Positions 1 to 6,115 of a stretch of DNA of 8,305 nt are shown piece by piece. Each line of letters opens with the position of its first letter. Position 1 is the first letter of the stretch. The DNA comes from an uncultured Planctomycetaceae bacterium (GTDB lineage Bacteria; Planctomycetota; Planctomycetia; Pirellulales; UBA1268). A program made the position numbers and the translations under genes. The notes beneath the pieces were generated by a model that ran no database searches, was not told the origin of the DNA, and saw only the letters and a list, made by a program, of their open reading frames with translations. The stretch lies in contig CAISKG010000088.1 of the NCBI GenBank assembly GCA_903885855.1, forward strand, positions 1 through 8,305, given 5' to 3'.

Positions 1-439
1 ACCCCACCCACACCCCCACCCTCTCGCGGTGCGGCGCCGCCGCGAGGAGCTTCTTCACCTGCTCCTGCCACTGCCCGAAGTAGCTCTGCCCGGCGACGAG
101 CATGCCGGTGGTCACCTCGGCGAAGCGCCAGGGGGAGCCCGGCCGTGCGGCGAGCGCCTGCAGCGCCGCGCGGATGATGGCCGTCTTCCCGACGCCGGGC
201 GGCCCGACGACGATGAAGGAGCGCCCCACGCGATCGATCTGGTCGATGACGCGGGCCACCGCGGCGTCGCGGCCGAAGACCGGGTCGGGCGGGCGCCGGC
301 CGTCCCACACGCGGCCGAAGGGGAGCAGCGCGTCGGCCCGCGGATCGGAGGGCGCCACCAGGGCGGGGTCGTCCGCCGCGGACGTTTCGTCGTCCGATTC
401 GTCGTCCGGTCGGTCGTCCACGGCGTCGCCTTCGGCCAT
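1..439 (-). CDS. Clp-like AAA ATPase, N-terminal part (runs off left edge)
   Basis: This frame starts at ATG 439-437 and stays open to the left edge, giving 146 visible residues. It opens with an acidic, probably disordered stretch (about residues 4-34, rich in Asp and Glu). A DPVFGRD motif follows at about 52-58, like the 'DPVIGRD' that precedes the first AAA domain of ClpA/B/C, and then a perfect Walker A, GPPGVGKT, at 79-86. A 'TTGMLVAGQSYFGQWQEQ' segment resembles the Clp 'LVAGAKYRGEFEER' region. The Clp N-domain repeats are absent, so this is a shorter Clp-related AAA protein rather than a classical unfoldase; its substrate is unknown. It begins 4 nt after the stop of the ceramidase-like gene, with GGGGGA about 8 nt before the ATG, so the two are probably co-transcribed. 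Walker B is not safely visible because the last codons are an odd G/T-only run at the window edge. Confidence 0.85.
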   Translation of the reverse strand, partial: MAEGDAVDDRPDDESDDETSAADDPALVAPSDPRADALLPFGRVWDGRRPPDPVFGRDAAVARVIDQIDRVGRSFIVVGPPGVGKTAIIRAALQALAARPGSPWRFAEVTTGMLVAGQSYFGQWQEQVKKLLAAAPHRERVGVWVG

Positions 440-443
440 CGCG

Positions 444-1814
444 TCAGTCCCCCGCGAGCCCGCGCACCCCGGCGACGATCCTCGCCTCGACGTCCTCCGC
501 CCATGGAGCGGGCTGTCCGTAGTAGACCATCGCGCCGCCCCCCTCGTAGCCCCCTTCGACGAGGACGCGGCGGGAGGGGATGTAGGCCATGACGTCGTTG
601 GCGTAGGCGGCGACCCAGGTCTTCTTCCCGCGCCGTTCGCCCTTGAGCCGCAGGGCGTAGTCGACCACGACCTCGCCGCCGAGGAACAGCCATTCCACCT
701 CGCCGCCGAGCCGCCACAGCCCGACGGGATAGGGATACTCCTGCTCGAGCGGCCGGCCGGTCTCGGCGCGCCGCCGCGCGAGGACGCGCGCCCGGGCGGC
801 CACGAAGCGGTCGCTCGAGGCGGCGTCGGCGGCGAGCTCGGCGTCGCCGGGCACCGACGCGAAGCGCAGCGGGATCTCGGCCAGCGACGCCTCGAGCCGC
901 GGCGGCAGCGGCGCGGGCGCCGGGCCGGCGAGGACGGCGTCGACGGCGTCGGCCAGCTGCCGGCCGTAGTCGCGCGCCAGGTCCACCGAACGCCGCGGGA
1001 GGGGATTCTGGTCGCCGCCGCAGCCGGCCCAGAAGAGGGCCACGGCTCCCGGATGCCGCTCCTCGAGCGCCGTCTGGGCGAAGCCGGGGTAATCGGCGCA
1101 CCAGGACTGGAAGGAGAGGACGGTGGCATGGCAGGCGTAGCCGAACACCACCGCGGCCAGCGCCCCGTCGGGCCGGCGCACGGCCAGCACGGGCACGTCG
1201 TGGTCGACCGGGCCGGCGAGACGCCCCGCCGCGCGCAGCGCCGGCACCTCGGCCTCGGGGTTCGCGCGGCGGTTGACGGCGAAGCCGGCCGTGCCGCTCC
1301 CCGCCTCGAGCGTGGCCGGGGCGAGGGCGACCAGCGCGTCCCCCGCCACCGCGACGATCGTGGTCTCGAGCGCGGCGGCGTATTCGGCGAGGGGGGCTTT
1401 CTGATCCTCGGGGATCACCTCCGTCATCACCGATAGGCTCCCCCCCACGACCGGGCCGCAGTGGGTGTGCGAGACGACGATCGCCACCGCACCGGGGTCG
1501 AAGCCGTGCGCCTCCGCGAGCCTCGCGCGCACGCGTCCGGCGAGGCCGCGGTCGATGGCCACCAGATCGAGCGTGACCAGGCACCCGCGCCGCCCCTCGC
1601 CGTCCTCCAGCACGAGCGCCTTGCAGAAGAGCCCGCTCTCGGTGCCCTCTCCCGGCCGGTCGCGCGAGGCGTAGCCGGCCATCCACAGCGGCCGCTGCGG
1701 CGTGATCGACCGCGCGGCCGCACCCGCGCGCCATCCGGCCGGCGCCGCGGAGGCTCCCGCGAGGCCGCCGAGCGCCGCCAGCGCCGTGAACGCTCCGATC
1801 AGGATTCCGCGCAC
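444..1814 (-). CDS. Exported neutral/alkaline ceramidase-like hydrolase
   Basis: The product is 456 residues and is probably exported. A signal peptide covers about residues 1-24 (Arg2, hydrophobic core, cleavage near ASAA/PAG). The rest matches the N-terminal domain of neutral/alkaline non-lysosomal ceramidases (PF04734): SITPQRPLWMAGYASR at 36-51, SHTHCGP at 115-121, YACHAT at 226-231, DYPGFAQ at 241-247, GCGGDQNP at 264-271, GGEVVVDY at 379-386 and ANDVMAYIPS near 405-414. His118, His229, Glu381 and Tyr423 are plausible zinc ligands by position. True ceramidases carry the nucleophile serine in GDVSPN; here the equivalent segment reads GDQNP, so ceramide amidase activity is doubtful and another substrate is likely. 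The C-terminal immunoglobulin-like domain of classical enzymes (about 650-700 residues) is missing. The start is GTG, chosen because it sits right before the signal peptide and AGGGGGG lies 8 nt upstream. Confidence 0.88.
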   Translation of the reverse strand: MRGILIGAFTALAALGGLAGASAAPAGWRAGAAARSITPQRPLWMAGYASRDRPGEGTESGLFCKALVLEDGEGRRGCLVTLDLVAIDRGLAGRVRARLAEAHGFDPGAVAIVVSHTHCGPVVGGSLSVMTEVIPEDQKAPLAEYAAALETTIVAVAGDALVALAPATLEAGSGTAGFAVNRRANPEAEVPALRAAGRLAGPVDHDVPVLAVRRPDGALAAVVFGYACHATVLSFQSWCADYPGFAQTALEERHPGAVALFWAGCGGDQNPLPRRSVDLARDYGRQLADAVDAVLAGPAPAPLPPRLEASLAEIPLRFASVPGDAELAADAASSDRFVAARARVLARRRAETGRPLEQEYPYPVGLWRLGGEVEWLFLGGEVVVDYALRLKGERRGKKTWVAAYANDVMAYIPSRRVLVEGGYEGGGAMVYYGQPAPWAEDVEARIVAGVRGLAGD

Positions 1815-1877
1815 CGTCGTCGCCCCCCTGGCTTCTCCCCGTGGCCTCCTGCCGGCGGCAGCGCCCCCGGCGGTGCG

Positions 1878-1883
1878 ATGCTA
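1878..1883 (-). promoter_or_regulatory. Possible -10 element for the ceramidase-like operon
   Basis: On the minus strand this reads TAGCAT, matching TATAAT at four of six positions, about 64 nt before the GTG start at 1814. No TTG-type -35 lies at a proper distance, so this is only a weak candidate. Confidence 0.15.
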
Positions 1884-1901
1884 CCCGATGGCGCCGGCGC
1901 G

Positions 1902-1931
1902 TTGCCGCCGACGACGGCAGGGCCGTAGATT
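1902..1931 (+). promoter_or_regulatory. Candidate sigma-70-type promoter for the DUF1080-gapN operon
   Basis: TTGCCG (1902-1907) and TAGATT (1926-1931) are separated by 18 bp; each matches the sigma-70 consensus hexamer at four of six positions. Transcription would begin near 1938, leaving a leader of about 31 nt before the ATG at 1970. Such matches are scarce in DNA this GC-rich, and the site lies in the divergent intergenic region, but this is prediction from pattern only. Confidence 0.35.
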
Positions 1932-1958
1932 CTCCGGGCGATCCCGATCCGCCCCACC

Positions 1959-1963
1959 GGAGG
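1959..1963 (+). promoter_or_regulatory. Ribosome binding site setting the DUF1080 protein start
   Basis: GGAGG lies 6 nt before ATG 1970-1972. The frame is open further upstream to 1841, but that extension has no coherent protein character, whereas the ATG here is followed directly by a signal peptide. An in-frame GTG immediately precedes the ATG (1967-1969) and cannot be excluded as the start. Confidence 0.65.
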
Positions 1964-1969
1964 CCCGTG

Positions 1970-3457
1970 ATGCCCCTCCCCCGCCCGCCGCGATGCCGCG
2001 ACCGACGCCCCAGGCGCGTGCCGATCCTGCCGTTGGTGCTGCTCGCGCTGGCCCCGCTCGCCGCGGCGCCGGGCCAGCCGCCGGCGGCCGCCCCCGATCC
2101 GGCGCTCGCCGCGGCCGAGCGCGTCGCGCGGATCCTCGCCGCCGTGCCGGCCGAGCCGATCTTCAACGGCCGCGACCTCGCCGGCTGGACGGGCGACACC
2201 GCCGGCTACGCCGTGGAGGACGGGATCCTCGTCTGCAGGAAGGGGGGCAAGACGCTCGAGACGTCGGCCGCCTACGGCGACTTCGCCCTCACCTTCGAGT
2301 TCCGCCTCGAGTCCAGCGGCAACAACGGCATCGGCATCCGCGTGCCGCGCGGCGGCTACCCGTCGCGCGACGGCGTCGAGATCCAGATCCTCGACCACGA
2401 CGGCCCCCTCTACGGCCAGGAGGCGGAGATCCCGGGCGCCGGCCGGCAGCGGCTCACCTGGCTCAAGCCCTGGCAGTACCACGGCAGCGTCTACGGCATC
2501 ACGCCCGCCAGGACCGGCCAATTGAAGCCGGTCGGCCAGTGGAACCGCGAGACGATCGTCGCCATCGACGACCACGTGATCGTGATCCTCAACGGCGCCG
2601 TGATCGTCGACACCTTCCTCGACGACGCGCCCGTCCTCGACGGCGCGCCCCACCCCGGGAAGGATTCGCGCCGCGGGCACATCGTCCTGGCCGGCCACGA
2701 CGACCGGGTGGAGTTCCGCGACCTGACGGTGGCCGATCTCTCCCCCACCGCGCCGACGGCGCGGGCCCCGGCCGACAACGTCCCTCCCCCGGGCTTCACC
2801 GCGCTCTTCGACGGCACGTCGCTCGCCGGCTGGAAGGGGCTCGCGCACGCCGACGCCACCGCGCGGCGGGCGCTGGCCGGCGCCGATCTCGAGGCGGCGC
2901 AGGCCCGGGCCGACGCGACGATGCGGGAGCACTGGCGCGTGGCCGACGGCGTGCTCGCCTACGACGGGAAGGGGGACAGCCTCTGCACCGCCCGCGACTA
3001 CGGCGACTTCGAGCTCCTCGTCGACTGGAAGATCCCCCCCGGCGCCGACTCCGGGATCTATCTGCGCGGCACGCCGCAGATCCAGATCTGGGATCCGTGG
3101 GATCCGCGCGTCGGGCCGGGCAAGCCCGATCCCGCCACGGCGCTGGAGTGGGTGGCACAGTACGCCAACGGCCGCAACCTCGGCTCGGGCGGCCTGTGGA
3201 ACAACCGGCAGTGGCGGAGCGTCCCCCTGGCGCTCGCCGACCGGAAGCCGGGCGAATGGAACACCTTCCTGGTGCGCATGGTGGGCGAGCGCGTGAGCGT
3301 GTGGCTCAACGACACGCTCGTCGTCGACCGCGTGAAGCTCGAGGACTACTGGTCGAAGGGCGCGCGGCCGGTGGCCCGCGCCGACCAGATCGAGCTGCAG
3401 CACCACGGCAGCGAGCTGTTCTTCCGCAACCTCTTCATCCGCGAGCTCCCCTGGTGA
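1970..3457 (+). CDS. Exported protein with two 3-keto-disaccharide hydrolase (DUF1080) domains
   Basis: The product is 495 residues. An Arg-rich N-terminus and hydrophobic segment (about 17-33) form a signal peptide, so it should act outside the cytoplasm. Two tandem DUF1080 domains (PF06439, now linked to 3-keto-glycoside hydrolysis; concanavalin-like beta-sandwich) follow. Domain 1 (about 61-247) begins with PIFNGRDLAGW and has NNGIGIR at 118-124 and EIQILD at 137-142. Domain 2 (about 274-495) begins with FTALFDGTSLAGW and has DSGIYLRG at 360-367 and PQIQIWD at 369-375, ending in a QHHGSELFFRNLFIREL-type strand typical of the family C-terminus. The copies differ in their core motifs (NNGI.IR versus DSGIYLR), so they are old paralogous domains rather than a recent duplication. 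Most family members have one domain of 200-300 residues. The gene heads a plus-strand unit with the broken gapN-like gene. Confidence 0.92.
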   Translation: MPLPRPPRCRDRRPRRVPILPLVLLALAPLAAAPGQPPAAAPDPALAAAERVARILAAVPAEPIFNGRDLAGWTGDTAGYAVEDGILVCRKGGKTLETSAAYGDFALTFEFRLESSGNNGIGIRVPRGGYPSRDGVEIQILDHDGPLYGQEAEIPGAGRQRLTWLKPWQYHGSVYGITPARTGQLKPVGQWNRETIVAIDDHVIVILNGAVIVDTFLDDAPVLDGAPHPGKDSRRGHIVLAGHDDRVEFRDLTVADLSPTAPTARAPADNVPPPGFTALFDGTSLAGWKGLAHADATARRALAGADLEAAQARADATMREHWRVADGVLAYDGKGDSLCTARDYGDFELLVDWKIPPGADSGIYLRGTPQIQIWDPWDPRVGPGKPDPATALEWVAQYANGRNLGSGGLWNNRQWRSVPLALADRKPGEWNTFLVRMVGERVSVWLNDTLVVDRVKLEDYWSKGARPVARADQIELQHHGSELFFRNLFIRELPW

Positions 3458-4235
3458 GCGAGCGCCGCGTGGCCCGCCCGGCGCCCGTCCAGCAACGTGC
3501 CTGGCTCGTGGGGGGCGTGCTGCGCCGCTGGGAGTGACCGGTTCAGGAGGTCGTCTCGCCGGTCCTCGACGGTGGCCGGCCGACGCCCCTGGGCTCCTAC
3601 CCGCGCCTCGGGGAGGCGGAGGCGCTCGAGGCGCTCTCCGCGGCGGCCGCGGCCTGGGGCAAGGGGCGCGGCGCCTGGCCCTCGATGCCGGTGGCGGAAC
3701 GGATCGGGTGCGTGGAGCGGTTTCTCGACGGGATGGCGGCCGCGCGCGAGACCGTCGTCGACCGCCTCTGCTGGGAGATCGCCAAGAGCCGCCCCGACGC
3801 CGAGCGCGAGTTCGACCGCACGGTGCAGTACGCGCGCGACACGCTGGCGGCGGTCAAGGAGCTCGACCGGGCGAACTCGCGATTCCAGCAGGTCGACGGC
3901 ATCGTCGCGCAGGTCCGCCGCGCGCCGCTCGGCGTCGCCCTCTGTATGGGCCCCTCCAACGACCCCCTCAACGAGACCTTCACCACGCTCCACCCGGCGC
4001 TGGTGATGGGCAATCCGTCAACCTCCAGAGCCAGTGCCAGCGCGGCCCCGACGTCTTCCCGTCTACCGGCCGCAAGGACAGTGCCGAGGGGACGCTCTCC
4101 GTGGGGGACGCGCTGCGGGCCTTCTCGATCCGTACCATGGTGGCGGCGAAGGACATGCCCGGATCGCGGGCGATCCTCGCCACGGTCGTCCGCGACCGTT
4201 CGTCGTCGTTCCTCTCCACCGACTGGCTGTTCTGA
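3454..4235 (+). pseudogene. gapN-like NADP-dependent glyceraldehyde-3-phosphate dehydrogenase, decayed
   Basis: The intact gene would encode an aldehyde dehydrogenase of the GapN type (about 530 residues), oxidising glyceraldehyde-3-phosphate to 3-phosphoglycerate with NADP+. The reading frame opens at GTG 3454, overlapping the DUF1080 stop by 4 bp (GTGA). After 27 codons it meets TGA at 3535-3537, where relatives have glycine (GGA to TGA would be one change). The same frame resumes as PVQEVVSPVL and continues through AEREFDRTVQYARDTL, ELDRANSRF and NETFTTLHPALVMGN to about 4014. It then jumps by frameshift to VNLQSQCQRGPD, GRKDSAEGTLSVGDALRAFS and a terminal SSSFLSTDWLF (stop 4233-4235). About 270 residues are missing at this junction, including most of the cofactor fold and the catalytic Cys and Glu. 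Conserved MGPFNYP reads MGPSNDP and PFTGRKD reads PSTGRKD, consistent with relaxed selection. The product cannot be functional. The exact substrate class is inferred from remembered relatives. Confidence 0.88.
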
Positions 4236-4271
4236 GCCCTTCCTGGCAGCGGAGCGAGCCGTCGGCCGGGG

Positions 4272-4291
4272 GCCGCGCGAAAGGGCGCGGC
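4272..4291. terminator. GC-rich hairpin between convergent genes
   Basis: GCCGCGC (4272-4278) and GCGCGGC (4285-4291) form a perfect 7-bp stem with a 6-nt loop, GAAAGG. It lies between the end of the gapN relic (4235) and the end of the 69-residue gene (4302), the position expected of a two-way terminator. No T-run follows on either strand, so classical intrinsic termination is uncertain; GC-rich sequence also makes chance stems common. Confidence 0.4.
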
Positions 4292-4301
4292 GGCGCCGCG
4301 A

Positions 4302-4511
4302 TCAGTCCTCGGTTGGCCCGGCGCGTTTCGGGGGGGGCGTCTTCCCCTCGGCGGCGAGCTTCTCGATCGCCGCCTTGATTCGGGCATCGCGCTCCGCTTC
4401 GCGCCGCGCGTCGTCGGCGGCGGTGTCCGACGCGAGGTGGCGGGCGATCGCGTCCGCCGCCTCCTGCGCCGCCTGCTCGAGGGAACCTGGCACCTTCTCC
4501 GGCTTGCTCAT
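4302..4511 (-). CDS. Small helical protein, partner candidate of the zeta-like protein
   Basis: A 69-residue protein that I do not recognise. It is rich in Ala, Glu, Asp, Lys and Arg, lacks Cys, Trp and aromatic residues, and is predicted by eye to be mostly helical (about residues 10-56) with a proline-rich, acidic-ended tail (TPPPKRAGPTED). It has no signal peptide or membrane segment. Its ATG lies 3 nt after the stop of the zeta-like gene and GGAG is 8 nt upstream, inside the end of that gene, so the two are almost surely translated from one message. The spacing, the ribosome binding site and a clean stop argue that it is a real gene. An antitoxin or adaptor role is only a guess from context: classical epsilon antitoxins are larger and are encoded before zeta, and unlike its neighbour this protein appears cytoplasmic. 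Confidence 0.65.
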   Translation of the reverse strand: MSKPEKVPGSLEQAAQEAADAIARHLASDTAADDARREAERDARIKAAIEKLAAEGKTPPPKRAGPTED

Positions 4512-4514
4512 CGC

Positions 4515-5792
4515 TCAGTCTCCGAAAATCCGCTCGTAGGAATCCTGCATCGCCGCCCCGACGGCTTCCGGCTGGTCCGCGGCGAACTTGAGCGCGTTTC
4601 CAAGCGCCCCGCGGGCCACCGGGAGCGGGTCCTTCCCCTCCTCCCGGGCTTTGGCGACGTAGGCCTCGAGGATCCCGAGCGCCGCCTCCAGCGCCGCCAG
4701 TTTGTCGGGGGGAGGCGCCATGTCCTCCGGCCGGAGCGATCCCGACGGGTTGAGGTTCCGCAGATCGGGGAAGGCCGGCTTCGAGCGGTCCTTCAGGGAC
4801 GCCATGTCGAACTCCCCTGGGTCGATGCCGAAGGCGACGGCCTTCCCGTCGGCGACCGCCGCGCGGTACTCCGCCGAGTCGAGGAACGCACGGAATGCCC
4901 GTGCCCCTTCGGCGTAGCTGTTGACGAACGTCAGCACGTCCACCACGCGGCCCGTCCCCTCCGCCCGTGCGAGCACCCCCTCGTAGCGCGTCCGCGGGTC
5001 GGCCTGGGCATAGCCGAAGACGACGTCGATGTCGCGGGCTCCCGCGGCGCGGAGGACCCAGGCGTTCTCGAGGGCATCCCCCTCCCCGGCCGCATCCCAC
5101 ACGGCGCCGAACCGGGCCTTGTCGCCGAGGGCGTTCTTCACGATCTCGGTGAGGCTGCCCTTGCCGGCGGCGCAGCCGCCGTTGGTGACGAACACCCGCT
5201 TCGCCGGATCGCCGGCGGGCAGGGTGGCAAGGACGTCGAGGCGGTCGATGAACGCCATCCGGGCCAGCGCCACGGCGGCGGGATGGAGCGCGTGGTTGTG
5301 TTCGAGGCGGAAGAGGTATTCATCGTCCGACGACGGCTTGCCGTCGCTGCCGTACTCGGGGACGAGCCGCTTGATGGAATCGACCTCGAAGATCGGCTGG
5401 TCCGGACTGCCGTTGGCCTCCGCCAGACGGGCCGCCGCCTCCACCGCCCGGGAGGGATCGCCCTCGATCCACTCGGCGAACGCGGTTTCGATCTCCCGCT
5501 CCCGCGCCGAGAGCCGGGGCTGGCGCGGGATCCCCTCCCTGGCGATCTGTGCCCGCAGGGCCTGCCCCCGCGACACGGGATCGAAGTGGTCGCTGTGGAG
5601 GCCGATCAGCGGGGTCGAGGCGGTGCCGGGAGCGGTCACGAGCACCCCTGGCGGAGCTCCGGAAAAGGGCTCCGCCCCGGCGACGGCGCCGCCGGGCCGG
5701 TCGGGATTCGCGCTCCGCGCCATCGGCGCCACAACTCCCTGGATGAGAACGAGCGCCACGATCGCGATCGGGGAACGGGGGGGAGTAGCCAT
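4515..5792 (-). CDS. Exported zeta-toxin-like P-loop protein
   Basis: The product is 425 residues. Residues 1-28 look like a Sec signal peptide (Arg6, hydrophobic IAIVALVLIQGVVAPMA, cleavage near ARSA/NPD). A low-complexity Gly/Ala/Pro stretch follows to about 60. The core (about 135-300) resembles zeta-toxin-type kinases (PF06414): FEVDSIKRLVPEY at 136-148, EHNHALHPAAVALARMAF at about 164-181, the strand RVFVT leading into a P-loop GGCAAGKGS at 205-213 (Lys211), WDAAGEGDA, DIDVVFGYAQADPRTRYEG and ARAEGTGRVVDV. The segment before the P-loop matches zeta-like proteins in which a 'PxY...H..A' region precedes Walker A, as I recall them. The usual Ser/Thr after the P-loop lysine is Gly, with Ser one position later. 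The C-terminal 100 residues are helical. The start is chosen for the signal peptide; no good ribosome binding site is visible. A cytoplasmic UDP-sugar kinase toxin with an export signal is unusual, so its function is open. Confidence 0.8.
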   Translation of the reverse strand: MATPPRSPIAIVALVLIQGVVAPMARSANPDRPGGAVAGAEPFSGAPPGVLVTAPGTASTPLIGLHSDHFDPVSRGQALRAQIAREGIPRQPRLSAREREIETAFAEWIEGDPSRAVEAAARLAEANGSPDQPIFEVDSIKRLVPEYGSDGKPSSDDEYLFRLEHNHALHPAAVALARMAFIDRLDVLATLPAGDPAKRVFVTNGGCAAGKGSLTEIVKNALGDKARFGAVWDAAGEGDALENAWVLRAAGARDIDVVFGYAQADPRTRYEGVLARAEGTGRVVDVLTFVNSYAEGARAFRAFLDSAEYRAAVADGKAVAFGIDPGEFDMASLKDRSKPAFPDLRNLNPSGSLRPEDMAPPPDKLAALEAALGILEAYVAKAREEGKDPLPVARGALGNALKFAADQPEAVGAAMQDSYERIFGD

Positions 5793-5905
5793 GACGCCGT
5801 CACGGGGGAGGAATTGACTCGGCGACGCGCCGCGTGAAGCCGTGCGCGGCCGACGTGTTGCCGGAGGGGCCGTCGCACCGTGCAGACCCGAGCCCTGTGG
5901 GCATG

Positions 5906-5935
5906 AGGATAGCCCCCTCGTCCGCGGCGGGGCAA
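5906..5935 (-). promoter_or_regulatory. Candidate sigma-70-type promoter for the zeta-like operon
   Basis: Read on the minus strand, TTGCCC (5935-5930) and TATCCT (5911-5906) are 18 bp apart, each matching consensus at four of six positions. The leader to the ATG at 5792 would be about 105 nt. The form is very like the TTGCCG-N18-TAGATT candidate before the DUF1080 gene, which slightly raises confidence in both. Confidence 0.33.
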
Positions 5936-6041
5936 TCTCCCGGCCGATCGGGCTCGAGATGACCCGCGGCGGGTGTCGCTTCGGGTGCTTGCCCCCCCTG
6001 TCCGAGCCGCGGATTCCTTGCCCGCAGGGCGAATCTCCCGG
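5930..6041. repeat. Short direct repeat in the divergent regulatory region
   Basis: GGGCAATCTCCCGG at 5930-5943 recurs as GGGCGAATCTCCCGG at 6027-6041, about 97 bp apart and differing by one inserted base. The first copy overlaps the -35 hexamer of the candidate zeta-operon promoter and the second lies about 90 nt before the amidohydrolase start. That placement would suit a shared regulator site, but no regulator gene is seen nearby. Confidence 0.4.
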
Positions 6042-6110
6042 AAGATGCGACCGGACCGCGATCGCGTCCTTCGTTCCCCGGTGACCGTCGGTGCCGGTCC
6101 CTTCCGTTTC

Positions 6111-6115
6111 CGGAG
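6111..6115 (+). promoter_or_regulatory. Ribosome binding site of the amidohydrolase gene
   Basis: CGGAG lies 8 nt before an in-frame GTG (6124-6126) and 11 nt before the adjacent ATG (6127-6129). The spacing favours GTG slightly; the codon favours ATG. The choice changes the protein by one residue. Confidence 0.5.

Noticed and set aside
135..260. Reading the zeta-like motif order (substrate region before Walker A) as a circular permutation
   Set aside because: I recall zeta-toxin-domain proteins with the same 'PxY...H..A' segment before the P-loop, so this is more likely an established subfamily layout. Positions here are residue numbers in that protein.
1850..1918. Short GC hairpins in the 1815-1969 divergent region (for example CTGCC-GGC-GGCAG)
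   Set aside because: Stems of five pairs are too short and too common at this base composition to claim as operators.
112..2199. A 695-codon open frame on the minus strand across the ceramidase-like gene
   Set aside because: It is out of frame with the recognisable protein, is very Arg/Gly/Ala-rich and has no family motifs; such frames are a by-product of high GC.
4437..5837. A 466-codon plus-strand frame opposite the zeta-like gene
   Set aside because: Arg/Gly/Val-rich shadow with no recognisable domain; the minus-strand protein has signal peptide, P-loop and a partner gene.
5929..5995. tRNA-like closing stem of 7 bp
   Set aside because: No T-arm, D-arm or anticodon arm of proper form; a 7-bp inverted repeat is expected by chance in sequence this GC-rich.
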